From NCBI GenBank assembly GCA_947561395.2, contig OX387182.1:39859949-39923948 (forward strand): DNA of 64,000 nucleotides, written 5' to 3'. Position 1 is the stretch's first letter, and each line of letters starts with the position of its first letter. The notes below the pieces were generated by a model that saw only the letters and a program-made list of their open reading frames with translations, was not told where the DNA came from and made no database searches. Shown piece after piece: positions 30,675 to 43,648 of the stretch. The stretch comes from Buxus sempervirens (Eukaryota; Streptophyta; Magnoliopsida; Buxales; Buxaceae). Position numbers and translations under genes: made by a program.

Positions 30675-32351
30675 GTATGTTGCTTCTATTTTTTCCTTAG
30701 AAAGGTTCTATTATGCCTTAATTATCAAGTGCTTGCCCTTTTACTGTTTGGTTTTTGGCCATAATATTCGAATGAAAATGGCAGAGAAAGCAAATGCTTC
30801 TTCCATTTTGTGACAGTTATGTTCAGATCTATCAGTTAAAAAAATGATTCTGGATATTCCATTGAAGGTGATGATGCATGAGACAATGTGCCTTTGACTG
30901 TGTATCGTTCTTTTCTTTTTCCTTTTTTCTTTTGTGCTTTTTCCTTTGCAGTTTAATATGTGCCTCCCTTTTTTTCTTGTTTTGTTGATTGAAATTGATG
31001 GATATTGGGTCTTATGCGTATGCGTCCTCTCTTTGGAATGTTATTTCGTTATTCACCAAAGGAAAAAGACCCCCTGATGTTAAAATGTTTCATGCAACAG
31101 GGTAGTTTAAATGTTGTCCTGTTGACTTTTTATAAATTTTTATTTTATAAAGCTATAACCTGGTTTAACTAACTAAGAGTTCTGGACCTGCTTTCTGAAT
31201 TAGATGCTAAATTTGTAATTTGGATGTCTTATTATTGAATAGATTTTTTTTCAAAATTAATAACTTATTCTTCTCTTATATATACTGTTAGAGGACTGCT
31301 TAAAAGTATTTATGTGAAGTTCCTTGCACTGGGGTCCTCTGTTTAACAGTTTTTTATATCAAGTCTCAGGTCTTCTCAGTGTTCCCTTGTCGTTCTCTCT
31401 TTCCTACAACAGGAATTCTTCACATAAGTGAGCATTTTAGGCATTTTATTGGCTTTAGCTTAGAAAGCTCTTCCCTGTGGCCTAAAGTATCTTCTGACCT
31501 GAACTTTGACTTTTATATTCTTATATCAATGATCCAATTAATTCAACAATCAATTGTTCTATTGGATCATATGTTCTTGAAGATATTTACATGCATTATC
31601 AAATGATTCATAAAATAAATAAGATATTTTCTTCCATAACTTTTGTGTTACCCAATTTGGACTAACATGCTTAAATGTTACAATCCTAAATGTTAAGGCC
31701 TTAACCAAATAAGTTCCCTTAAGTCCTAGGTCGTTTTTAACAATGATTTGACCCATAACATTGAACTGTTATCTTTAGCATTTGGTATTTTCTGTTTGAA
31801 ATTCTCATAATATATTAGTGTATACCAATAATAGGATAATCCCCATTGGAAGGACATTGTACAGAACATCAACTTCATTGATGTTTTTTTTTTCTGATGC
31901 ATAACTTCATTGATGTTTATAGAAATGAGCATACCAGTAATATAAATGCTACGCAAACTGGGTTGTTTTCTGTTTCTTATAAAGCACATAAAGGCCTGAA
32001 GCTTTAGGTTCTATAATTTTTTCCGCTGTGAAAAATATTTCCGTTTAAAGTTCTAGTTGGGGCTTTCATGTCATGTTGCATGTCATGAACAAATTCAGAT
32101 TTAGAAATATATATATATGGTGTTAAACCAACAACTGTTTTTTTCTCATCCAAATTAAATTTGAGCTACCATGCAACATTTTATTATGTTCATTCACTTA
32201 TTGGTGGCACGGGTGGAGCCAGAAAATTAGCTTGGGAGGGGCAAACAATAAGTCAAAATAAATTGAACTATATTAACATGGATGAATAGTCTGATTTAAT
32301 TGTATTACATAGTTCATCCAAATTGAACTATGTTCATCCAAATTGAACTAT

Positions 32352-32392
32352 GTTCTGCTGGATGAATAGTCAAACTATTCATCCAGCAGAAC
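32352..32392. repeat. Perfect 19-bp hairpin
   Basis: The arms gttctgctggatgaatagt and its exact reverse complement are separated by caa. Confidence 0.95.
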
Positions 32393-32711
32393 TACTCTTA
32401 GACTACTTTGACTCATCCACATTGTATGTGAAATGTTTGGATTGACCTTTATGAGTTTTTCTTTTTATTTTTATGTATTTTTTGTTTGATTTTCTGACTG
32501 TTGTTTGTATTTTTATGTATTTTTTGTTTGAACATAATTTGACTTATATACATTATAGTACGTCTCAAGTAACAACAATCAAGCTTGTCTGAGTAACTTT
32601 AAATCCTTCTTCACAGAGCTCGAATCCTGATATAATATATATACAAACTAAGAAAGAATTTGACTCATTTGAACTATGTTCATCCAAATTATAGTTCAAT
32701 TTGGATGAATA

Positions 32712-32764
32712 TATGTAATACAATTAAATCATCCACAATGTGGATGATTTAATTGTATTACATA
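32712..32764. repeat. Perfect palindrome, 26-bp arms, 1-nt centre
   Basis: The left arm runs 32712-32737 (starting tatgtaatacaattaaat) and the right arm 32739-32764, its exact reverse complement, around a single A. Part of the arm also occurs at about 32292 (tttaattgtattacatag). Confidence 0.95.
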
Positions 32765-33425
32765 GTTTGACTCATCCTTTACAGGCAAGTGTGAAGAATG
32801 GGTGCCTAATTACATAAGCACGTACACACATAAATTAATATGAAACAACCACAATCTATGTGATGATGAATGTAAATGTTACTTTGTACAACATAGCAAT
32901 AAACAAGCAAACCAAAAATACTGACAAAGTAAATTTATGTGCATGCACCTTCCAATTCTGCCAGCAACATGGCCATGAGACTTCGTTGAGAAACGTCTAG
33001 TATAACGAGCAGATGCCCCAAAAGAACTTGTCCCAAACTGCAGAAGATTGCAGACGATATACGTGAACAGATCTGGAATTAATCAAGATATAAAGGGAAA
33101 AGCATAACAAGCCATGAAAATAAGAACAAAGACAAAGACAAACAGTTAGAATGTTGAAGCTAGTCAAAGTAAGAGACAAATGTATCTATTGAAACACCAA
33201 GTATTTAACTGCTATCTTCACCTCCTTTTTTCTTCTCTTTTTATTTCTTTTTTCCTGATAGGTACTAAAAATAATTTTTAACGGAAATGAGGCAGAAATT
33301 CTCCAAAAATAGAAAAAAGGGGTAGTTGTTATAGTCAGCTGAAGTAGCTACGCAGACAAACAAAACCAGTGAGAAAAGAGTTAACAACAAAATTAATAAT
33401 GCCTCAGCGACAGAAAGGCAAAGAT

Positions 33426-33430
<5 letters not shown>

Positions 33431-33461
<31 letters not shown>
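33431..33461. repeat. (GA)n microsatellite
   Basis: A run of about 15 GA dinucleotides with no gene context. Confidence 0.9.
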
Positions 33462-33463
<2 letters not shown>

Positions 33464-33856
33464 CGCACACATACCTTCAACTGAGGAAAACAAAAGCTTC
33501 AAAGACTATAAACAACAAAATTAATAGAACAAAATGTAGTAGATACAAAAAAAAACAACAATCAGACCATGCATCCTTGTTCCGATTGTTATAGATATCT
33601 ATTACATGTAATAGATATACAAGAAAACAAAAAAATGTGTAAGGAACATCAATGGGAGCATCCTTGCTCATTCCTGCATAAAAAATAAAAACACCAAAAT
33701 TAATATCTAAACCCAAATTAATTTTTAAACATAACTAGAGAAGAAACATGGGATTACCCAGTAATATTTGTGCGATGCTATTGTTTTCCATGTATTCAAA
33801 AACCAAAATTCGGGTTTCTCCATCAACCCAAGGCCCATGGAGCTTAAATATGACAT

Positions 33857-35037
33857 CTAGGTAGGATTTGAAGGACTCCCAGGTTCGGATGATTGTCCAC
33901 CCTGGGAAGCATGATGATAAGGATTGCTTAATTAAATATACACATTTAAAATATAATCAATAATGTGTTCTACTATTTCTAGTATTGGATGCAAAATACC
34001 TGTCTTGTAAATGATAAGAATGCGCGTTGAAGCTCCGCAAGTTGGGAGGCCTGTTGCAGCACCTGCTCTTGTAGCTGCTCTCGGTGGTGCATCTCCTCAT
34101 CTAATCGTTCTTTTAGCTGCTCTCGGTGGTGCATCTCCTCATCTAATCGTTCTTTTAGCTGCTCTCGGTGGTGCATCTCCTCATCTAATCGTTCTTTCAT
34201 TCGATTAAATTCTGTCATGTCTACTGTTTGGCTGGAGGATGAGCCCCACGTCCTGTTTGGAGTCAACCCCATCCCACAGCATCTAACTCGGCCATGGGTG
34301 TCAGGTCCCATGACCTGAGTGTAGACATCATCACGCGCCATACCATCTGGCGTGCCTCCAAGCATAATATTTCGCATCTGTTCCTGAAATAAAGAAAAGT
34401 ATTTAAGAACCATAAGAATTACATGAATTTTATGAAATTCAAAATAAAAGCTAATTCTAGATTAGTTGCAACTTACAATCTTATTTGCTGCATCAGAGCT
34501 GACTGGGGTGCCATCCTTCCTAGTATGTGTTTCAATGAAAGTTTCTGCTCGGCCGGCCAATTGCTATATGGCACATGTATTTGGAGAGAAAAATGAGAAA
34601 AAAGATATAATGCGTAATAACCATTACAAAAAAAAAAAAAAAATACAACTTTATTTGAAAGAAAATAATATAACAATAAAAGAATAAGCACATGTGAGGT
34701 AATACTCATTGAAGGACTTAAGAGGGTGAGTCCTTATCTCCTTTGTTGAGATTGCAGGAAATGTGGCTTATTAAGTGGTTTTGAATTTTTAATAGAGAAA
34801 ATTTTAATTTTACCCCTAGGCAGCACTATAAGTGGTTGGAAAATGAGATTTTGAGAAATTATAATCCAAAAAGGCTAGCATATGACTCATGAAACGTGCG
34901 AAATTTGCATGTTAGCAATTACAACTCAAAAAGTCGAGCATGTGACTTTTTGAGTGTTTTATACATATAAAGCCTTCCTACCCAAGAATGTCAAAGCATG
35001 GTTTTGAAGTTTTTGTGTGTGGGTGTGTGTTGTTGTT

Positions 35038-35079
<42 letters not shown>

Positions 35080-36960
35080 TCAATCACTATAAAGCCTTCC
35101 TAACCAAGATTTTCAAAGCATGGTTTTGAAGTTTGGGTGTGTAGTTGTTTCCTTATTTTTTTCCTTAAAAAAAATATATAGTTTCAATCCCTATAAACTT
35201 AGTGAAAGCACGGTATGGTAAATAATGACACTCAGTCAAATGATTGGTGTCCGATAGCTATCTGCATTGATGAGTAACTTGTCAAAGATTTTAACAGTTA
35301 TAAAATGTTGATACCATACTTACTGTCTTATTTGTCCTTTATTGTTCTTCAAAGCCAATTTATTAGTCTATGTGTCGATTGCCTCACTAGCAAGAGCATC
35401 AGCAGCCATGTTTCACCATCTCAAAGTAGAAGCAATTTTCTAGCAACGTAAACCATTGGTTAAAAAATCATAAAGAAGAGCCATAGGATATTGAAATTCA
35501 TAGATTAATCAGCTTTGCTCTCCATCATGCAATAATTTGAGGCCAGAGACATCAATAAAACTAAACTAAAAGTTTACAATTGATGTGCAGCATGTTACTC
35601 TTTCACATCACAAAAAGTACAAGAAAAGCTTTATTCAAACTGTTTAGTCTTTGGAACTCTTAAATTCATAGGAAAACAACGAATCTTTGAAACAAAGAGT
35701 AGTATAGAAAATATGAACTCTCATATTTTCTATACTACTCTTTGTTTCAAAGATTCGTTTTCTATACTATATCTTGTCAAGAACAAGATATCAGCAAAGA
35801 AACCAAACATGGCTTCATTTTCAGGAACAAAGGAAGTCCTCTGTCCTCACCAACAAGGATACAATACCATGAAATGAAATAGACATGAAAGGATTATAAA
35901 TCACAATTATTCGCAATAATCTCTCAATCATTTGGTTACTTAGACAAACAAAGTTAGTTTCTTAAGCTGAAGCTGAGGTTGTTTAAACCCCAGCTAGTAA
36001 CTCAGAATACAAGGCTGAGTTACTCAAATTGTAAGGCCTATATATTGTCGATTATAAGGAAAATAAACAAACAGATATTATTAAAAAATAAATAAAAGAA
36101 AGAATAAAGGTTTATTAAAAGGAATTATCTCAAAGTTTCATACCTTCTCATGTCTTACTCTAGCGAAGCTCCTCGTGCCAGCTGTGTGTGTGAGCGTTTG
36201 GTGGGCACGATTTTGTTTATTCCTTGCACAAAGTTGCTACATCATACCAAGTACATACAAAAATGTTAGAAGCCATTTCAGATATAAAAAACAGATAGCA
36301 TATGTAAAAACAATGTGAACATCTTCTTACCTGTGTAGTTTCATTATTCCAATAATATACAAGTGGCTCCCACTGGTCTGGAAGCACCCCAGGAGGACAA
36401 TATCGAAATCTGTCCTCATTCGTCGTATATGGGTCATAATATTTTTTCTTCAACTCTGACTTGTAGTCTTTCCATTTCTTATTCAATGAATGCAAGACAT
36501 ACTCTTTATGGCGCTCATCTACAACAAACTTTTCCTACATTGCACACCAAATCAATTTCCCAAGTTACAACCAATAAGTGCTGTGATGAAAAAACATTAA
36601 AGAGATCTAATTTAACTATCTGTAATCTACCTGAATAGGTTGCCACGCATCGTCCTTTGCGTCTTGTGAAACCTTTTGCCATGAGAAGCGGTCAACAGGT
36701 AGAACATGGCCATCTCGAGCCAATGTCCCGCAAAAATTTGCTAACTTAGAGACATTGGGCCCGATGGGCTGCCCGTGCTCATTAATGTCTACAGGAATCT
36801 TCTCTCCAGACCTTGTTTGCCTATGGAGTGATAGGCATCGAGTAGGGCCCCTTACCTTCCTTGCAGAAGAGGAGCCCTCGCCACCAACAGCGCCTGGTTG
36901 GTTTTCTACCATATCTTCGCACATTTCGATGTTTAAGATAAATTCAAAGGAAAGTGACAC
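33857..36960 (-). CDS. CACTA TNPA-type protein (plant transposase, Ptta/En/Spm family)
   Basis: Six exons on the minus strand join without a stop: 36960-36631, 36534-36331, 36236-36144, 34563-34477, 34383-34000 and 33901-33857. All are phase 0 with GT/AG borders, giving about 380 residues, or 368 from the second ATG at 36924. The order is a Ser/Arg-rich N-terminus; GPTRCLSLHRQTRSGEKIPV and DINEHGQPIGPNVSKLANFC; a Lys-rich region (KKWKDYKSELKKKY, then FRYCPPGVLPDQWEPLVYYW); THTAGTRSF; GRAETFIETHTRKDGTP; and a C-terminal coiled coil. This is the layout of the second gene of plant CACTA elements, whose product binds subterminal repeats and acts with TNP2. The coiled coil holds three identical 14-residue repeats. 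The fourth and third exons are 1.6 kb apart. The stop is TAG at 33857-33859. Confidence 0.8.
34073..34198 (-). repeat. Three 42-bp tandem repeats in the TNPA-type coding exon
   Basis: The 14-residue unit LKERLDEEMHHREQ is encoded three times almost identically. It extends the C-terminal coiled coil in steps of two heptads and keeps frame. Near-identity at DNA level points to a recent expansion. Confidence 0.9.
34976..35200. repeat. Tandem duplication of about 110 bp in the TNPA-type intron
   Basis: The block taaagccttcctacccaaga through caaagcatggttttgaagtt to tatatagtttcaatc occurs twice in a row. The first copy carries a (TA)n run at 35044-35076 and the second a shorter A/T stretch. Confidence 0.8.
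35678..35759. repeat. Perfect inverted repeat, 39-bp arms, 4-nt loop
   Basis: The left arm is 35678-35716 (starting aacgaatctttgaaacaaag), the loop is actc, and the right arm is 35721-35759, with no mismatch. It lies in the long intron of the TNPA-type gene. The stem is close to the size of a plant MIRNA stem, but perfect pairing suggests a recent template-switch event more than a selected precursor. Confidence 0.95.
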
Positions 36961-37513
36961 AAATTAGAAATACGGGTGTATGAAAAAATTGAATACTAAG
37001 AACAATAAATACAAAATAGTACTAGTAACAACCCTGTGCTTACACGGGCTATGGGAAAAAGGACATGTTAAACATGTATTTTAATAACAAGTAAGAGGAA
37101 AAGAAATACCATAATATATTATATAATAAGCAAGATTCACAAACCAAATACTATTTGAATGGATCACCTTACAACAAAATTTAGATTATACGTGCAAGGT
37201 AATATGTAAGTATAAATACATGACTTGAATCCAAAAATGATTATTTAATTTATAAGTACAAAGGATTTTATAACCTTAAGATGATGAGGTTGGGGATTGG
37301 CCTGCAGAAATCAGCAATGATGTCGAGGGCTCTTGTGGAAAGTGGGGTATTTTGTTTGGCACACTTTCCAAAGGGGCCAACTCCTTTTATATATAGTATA
37401 GATATATATTCGATCACAACTAAGAACATTAAATACATTAAATAAAGAAGTTCCTACCAACAATAAAAATAATAATAATAACAGAAGATAAAACAAGCAA
37501 CTACAACACATTG

Positions 37514-40500
37514 TTACTCCGAATCCTCCTCGTCATGAATCGAATCGGCTAATGGACTTTGTTCCTCCATGAATGGATCAGATGGTGCATCAACAGTTGT
37601 TGCAGGTACATCTTCCCTTGCCCAACTAACACCATCATCATCTTGGTCATTATCATGTAAATTCTGCAACCAATATGACTCACAATCAAGGAATTTATCG
37701 ACATCCACATCCATATCAAACAAGTCCCTAGGTTTCGTCTTGACAACTACATTCCAATCTTTATCAATTGGATCCGCCACATAAAAAACTTGCTCTGCTT
37801 GAGATGCCAGCACGAACGGGTCATCCATAACTTGTTCGCCAGTATACAACAATCGGCTGAAATTGACTAGCGTGAACCCAAACTCATCAGTCTTAATGCC
37901 TTTTCCTTGTGCCATGACATCAACCCAATCACACTTGAATAGTATATACTTTAGGTGCTCTGAATACGCCAATTCAATCACATCAGTTAGACGCCCATAG
38001 TAAGAGATGTAGCTCGTAACTGGTCTCTTGTCCTTGGCACTTGAATAGCTAGTAGTGCTTGCTTTAACCACAACACCACTATTTTGACTCTTAGAAAATC
38101 TCTCCTTCTCTATTGTGCAGAATCGATATCCATTACTTATGTAGCCCTTCATTCTTGTAGCTATTGATCGTGGACCCTGAGCGAACAACACAATTTCTTC
38201 GGACAAATGGGATTTTGAATTTTTCAATGTCTTAACCTATTTAAGGGGATGCAAAGTGTTCAAACATACTATAAGCAATAATACAAACCAAATGAAAACA
38301 GTCATTAATTTATATATCAACACATACATGTTCCTTAAGCCATTTCGCAAATTCTTCATTGTGCTTCTTCTGTATTACATGCACGGAGGCTCTAGAATGA
38401 CACATATTAAGAATGCTAAGATGCCGCCTGCAATATATAATACAATAGTAAGCACTAGGTTTTGTTTGGTTTGCAATATATTAACAACTGGATGAAATAA
38501 GCAATAACATCTTACTTTCGATAACTTTCAAGCCTATCATCATTGAAAAGCACATATCGATGCGCCTGTGCCCATTCTACATTTGAGAGTTGAAAGGGTT
38601 GGGCGCTTCCGACTGAACTTCCATCATCATTTCTCACTGGCCTATTTATTTTGGACTCTACATCGGGCAAATATCGAGAACAGAATGTAAGACACTCTTC
38701 CGCAATGTATCCTTCTGCAATGGACCCCTCCGGTTGCGCTCGGTTGCGCACATATGATTTCAAGGTAAATAAATACCTATTAATTAAAAGCAATGTAAAC
38801 AACATAAATGGATTGCAAAAATTAATTACGCAAGGATATACAATACTAATATATTGTATCACATACCTCTCTATTGGATACATCCATCGGTACTGAACAG
38901 GTCCACCCAGCATGACCTCGTCTACTAAATGAACTGGCAAGTGCATCATAATATCAAAGAATGCAGGGGGAAATATTCGCTCCATTTGGCAAAGCACGTG
39001 CACAATACGATCTTTTAACCGCTCTAATTCCTCTACTTCACATACTTTAGAACACACTTCGTGAAAGAAGTTGCTCAATTCGATCAATGCCGATGACACA
39101 TTCTTTGGCAACAACCTTCGAATCGCAAGAGGTAAAAGCTGTTGCATTATCACATGGCAATCATGACTTTTAAGCCCAAATACCTTGCGTTCTTTAGCAC
39201 TTACACGCTTTCCAATGTTGGAAGAATAGCCATCCGGGACTTTCAAACTCTTCAGTACTTCACAAAATAACTCCTGTTCACGCTTGTCCATCGAAAAGCA
39301 GGCAGCTGGCAAACACAACTTCTTTCTATCAGGCAATTCCATTGGGTGAAGTGCATGTCTCACACCCATATCAACCAAATCTAATCGCGACTTCAAAGTA
39401 TCCTTCGATTTCCCTTCAATATTTAACAATGTACCAAGCACACTATCACAGACATTTTTCTCAATATGCATCACGTCCAAATTGTGCTTCAACAAATTAT
39501 CTTCCCAATACGGCAATTCAAAGAAAATACTCTTCTTCTTCCAATTATACGGCATGCTGCTTGGATTACTGTTTTTTGGACGTTTCCTGCCAGTACGCTT
39601 TCCGAATATATGTGAAGTGCCTCTTAATTGATCCAATATTTCAAACCCAGCCAGTGAACTAGGAGGTTCCCTCATCTCCACGGTACCATCAAAAGATTGC
39701 TTCTGTTTTCGAAACCCATGATCAAGAGGTAAGAACCGACGATGACCCATATAGCAGTGCTTCCTTCCATTACGTAAATAGCGACTGCATGTGTCCTTGT
39801 GACATGATGGGCATGCAAACCGCCCTTTTGTGCTCCAACCAGAAAGCATAGCATATCCCGGAAAGTCACTAATGGTCCAAAGTAATGCTGCACGTAAAGT
39901 AAAGCTCTCTTTTCTTGATATGTCGTAAGTTTCAACCCCAGATGCCCACAACTCTTTCAGCTCCTCTACTAACGGCCTCAAATAAACATCTATATCATTC
40001 CCAGGGCCAAGAGGCCCTGGAATAAGTAAAGAGAGCATCATATTTGGCTGCTTCATACACAGCCAAGGTGGCAAGTTATACGGAATCAAAACAACAGGCC
40101 AAATACTATGTGTGATGCTCATACTCCTGAATGGATTGAAGCCGTCGGTTGCTAAACCAAGTCTGACATTACGAAGCTCAGAACCGAACTGAGGGTGCAC
40201 ATCAAGAGCCTCCCAAGCGGGAGAATCTGCGGGATGTCTTAATTTCTCATCTTTTTTACGACCCTCAGAGTGCCATCTCATGTCATCGGCCATTTTAGAT
40301 GACATATACATCCTCTGTAAACGTGGCTTCAAAGGAAAGTGGCGTAATACCTTCGCTGCCTTCTTCTTTCCCTTCTGTTTCGATTGACCATCTAGGGATT
40401 TCCATCTAGAAGTTCCACATATATCACATGACTCCTTATGGGCAGAATCTTTCCAATATAACATACAATCGTTTGGGCATGCATCAATTTTGCTATAACT

Positions 40501-41235
40501 TAAACCCAAATCTGTTATTATCTTCTTTGTTTGAGAGAAATTATCTGGCAAATTTGTGTCATCTGGGAAAGCCTCCCTCAACAAGACAAGAAGCAAACTG
40601 AATATCTTGTTACTCAATCCTCCCAAACATTTTAAATGAAATAACCTAATAATGAAAGACAATTTTGTATGTCTTTTACACCCATTATACAACTCTTGAT
40701 CAGCATCATTTAACAGTTTTTCAAACTTACAATTCTCCTGATTTTGCGTGTCAGCTGGTGCTTTGTGTAACGAACTCACAGATGTATCTCCTTCAGTCTG
40801 AGCCCCAAAAATTTCACTCAACATAACCCTAGCCTCATCACCCTTCTTATGTAAATCATCTCCACCATATGCAAACTTAGGTTGGCTAGATCGTAATCTT
40901 ACCCTGTCCTCTCCATGGTGATACCAGACCTTGTAAGTCGGGTCAAACCCATTGCATATCATATGCTCGTACGCAACCCGACTGGTCTGATACAATACGT
41001 TACAGCATTTCGGGCAAGGACACTTCAACTTCTCATTACATGTTGCACCGTGATCTTCAGCAAACTTGATGAACCCAATTACTCCATTTCTGTACTCTGG
41101 ACTAGCCCTGCATCATCCATATATTAAAACATAGCCTATTTAGTTAATATTTGATAATATTTAGCTAACAATGCAACATTAAAAAAAATTTCAGCCTATT
41201 AAATACCTAGAGCTGTGAATCCAACTTCTATCCAT
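37514..41235 (-). CDS. CACTA transposase TNP2-type with DUF4216 C-terminus
   Basis: Five exons on the minus strand join in frame: 41235-41207, 41107-38867, 38776-38516, 38427-38328 and 38236-37514, all with GT/AG borders. The total is 3354 nt and 1117 residues with no internal stop. The start MDRSWI is typical of TNP2. Next come a zinc-binding-like CPCPKCC, the catalytic TNP2 (Transposase_21) region from about residue 200 to 600 (SYSKIDACPNDCMLYWKD, CDICGTSRW, LLIPGPLGPGNDIDVYLRPL, DNLLKHNLDVMHIEKNVCDS), and a DUF4218-like part (KSHDCHVIMQQLLPLAIR, LPVHLVDEVMLGGPVQYRWM). The DUF4216 part has FVVD-type features (YGRLTDVIELAY, ILFKCDWVDV) and an acidic tail. The intron at 38777-38866 is 90 nt and itself open, so a naive ORF reads through it. 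It would cut and rejoin the element at its CACTA ends. It appears intact. Confidence 0.88.
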
Positions 41236-43500
41236 CAGCTAATGTATTCTGTGTCACCAATGTGGGAACGCTATCCTTGTTCTTCTGCAAAATAATACTC
41301 CATAAATAGGTTCCTTTCTAATATCAAATGGTACTCCGGTTAGTTTTAAAGTTTATACTAGGTTTCGCCCATTCAAGAATAGCGAGCAAAGTACTCGTTT
41401 ATCTATGTGATGCATATATTTCTCTACGAATTTCGGCAGCATCTCTGCGCAATTCTCCAAATACGTAAAAGTTTCTTGACATACTATGCTTTTATCATCC
41501 AAATTGGACGATAAATAGCATGAAGTCAAAAAACTACGTATTTGAAGAAAAAAGAGATCGATGAAACCAAAATGACATGCATTAAGAGAAATATACGAAT
41601 CACATGTCAAAAAGTACTATACATGCTATTCCCAAACTGTCTATCTGACATTCCAAGATATTATATGTGTAAATATATACCTTTTATATTTAAATACTAA
41701 GAGTTATTGCAAACTTACTGAAAAACTGCAATCTCTTCAAAGTAGACAAAATTAATTGGCATAGCTACACATGTAACCTCTTAGGCGAGAATTTGAATTG
41801 TTTCCACTTTTTTAATTGTATCAACTCAATCAAAAAATTCAAGTTCTCATATTGCTAGTCATGTATTAAAGCAATAAATAAAAGCTAAAACATCAACAAT
41901 CAATTTATAATTGGTGAAATAAAAGCAAAAAAGTGTGGTGTCGGTTATATTGATGCATCCAAACAAAGAAGGCACAATTAAATACACGTGCTTTGCAGCC
42001 ATGGGAATAGATATTATGCCAACATGCCCTCCAGTTGGCACAGACAAAAAATGCTACTCATCCCTTGACATGAAGACTTTTTCCAATTAATATTAATATT
42101 AACCCATGTTAAGGAATATATTAAATATATAAATTTCATCCCTGCTATCAGCTTGAGCTTTTAGTAAGAACGGTGCTCTATATGGTATCAGAGCCTTAGG
42201 AAAAAGCAACAGTTTTGGACATCCCGTTCTTTATCCAATTGCCCTTTTGGGCCCCACCTTAAAATAATTTTTTTAAAATAAATAATTTCATAAAATACAT
42301 ATATCTTACCTTTATGTGGACATGATATCTTTCTCCTATATTATCGTTAACTAAATTAAAATTATATCATTAATCCTTATATTTTCAAAGTCTTAGAAAC
42401 CCATAACTATCTTTTAACTAAATTAATAATGAAAATAATCAAAGATATGCTTCCCTCTTTTTCAAAATAATGCTAATATTCAAAACACAATAAAATAAAA
42501 CTCAATGACGAAACAAAAGATTGTATGATTAGCAATGGAAAAAAATTGAATTCAATCACCTACTTCTTAATAATTGTAAATTAGTTACACTTTTTTAAAA
42601 CAATTGAGTTTGAGTGTTATTTTACTGTTAAAACGTATTTCTTACAAAAATACCCTCATAGTCTTGCAATCAAGTTGTAACCTATTATTAAATTAAATAT
42701 ATGTATACTCATTCTCAATTATAAGCTAAATCAATATTTCGTCCAACAGTTTATGTACATTGTCAAAATTTTAAAATTAAAAAATACATTTTCTCAAATG
42801 TTATTTTTAACTAAATTAAAATTATATTATTAATCCTTATATTTTCAGAGTCCTAAAAACCCATAACTATCTTTAATTAAATTAATAATCAAAGATATAC
42901 TTCTCTATTTTCGAAAAAAATTGCTAAATTTGCAATTTGCTGGTGTCTCTTCACGGAAAGGATCTTTGTGTTCTTAGGTGTGATTGCCGATGATATGTCT
43001 CGGAATTATAATAATAGTTATTAATAGTAATTAATAACTATTAATTAACCCCAACCTATCCTCGCTACCAAAATAATAGGGGTGAGTTAGTGTTTTGGTT
43101 ACCATCCCTAAGACTAGGTAATGAAAGCTTATCCACATAAATAGAACAATTACGTCAAATGCACGATGGATGAAAATTGTATAATTTTCATTAAAAAAAG
43201 AGGATTCACAACCAAAAAACGGCTAGCAAAACATTGAATCTTGCACATGGTAAGAATAAAATCTTGACATAAGGAATCGTTGCCATTAAAATCTTGAACT
43301 ATAATGAATTGTTGCCATTAAAATCTTGAACTATAAATAAAATACTAGCGTGCTTACACATGGTAACAAAACGTCCAATTATTATATTTGCTCATTGTAG
43401 CTGTTATTTTAAATTATTTTAAAATAACATATTTAAATATATACGAAGCATAGATTAAACAACTAGTTTAACTATATAAAGTTCACCCCTACTATCAGCC
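41236..43500. mobile_element. AT-rich stretch with remnants of a small LTR element
   Basis: No gene is seen. A primer-site sequence TGGTATCAGAGCC (42183-42195) follows an LTR-end-like stretch (tatataaatttcatccctgc at 42129). A similar piece (tatataaagttcacccctac) recurs at 43474 near the right end, with about 1.3 kb between them, which would suit a decayed TRIM-like element. A diverged direct repeat of about 120 bp containing aattaaaattatat and atccttatattttca occurs at about 42355 and 42815, and a 32-bp tandem repeat (ttgccattaaaatcttgaac) at 43282 and 43313. Confidence 0.35.
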
Positions 43501-43648
43501 TAAAAAGGTTCTTGAAAGTCAAACAAATCCATGGTTTGAAAAAACAGTTCTCTTGGGCCGTAGTTTCCTTGATTCAACAGTCTGGTCCATTAAAATTAGC
43601 GGGTCCACAGGTTTCGAGTCAGCCCGGTCATCACACGGTTTTGTTCCA

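Larger units (their letters stand above)
30675..33856. other. Non-coding stretch with fold-back sequences
   Basis: No further KEA exon or other domain is recognised. From about 32260 to 32770 short blocks related to gaactatgttcatcca and tttaattgtattacatag recur in both orientations, including two perfect palindromes listed separately. A (GA)n run lies at 33431-33461. Confidence 0.55.

Noticed and set aside
34011-34208. Plus-strand frame with LLAALGGASPHLIV repeats
   Set aside because: It is the antisense of the 42-bp coding repeats of the TNPA-type gene.
35678-35759. MIRNA precursor
   Set aside because: Perfect pairing over the whole stem with a 4-nt loop and a location in a transposon intron do not meet plant MIRNA features. 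Kept only as a hairpin.
38777-38866. A continuous 838-codon reading across TNP2 without introns
   Set aside because: The stretch between IER and YLFTL is hydrophobic, does not fit the family and has consensus donor and acceptor, so it is an intron.
42183-42195. Intact copia element
   Set aside because: There is a good primer-site match, but no gag-pol and only weak LTR similarity. Listed as a low-confidence remnant.
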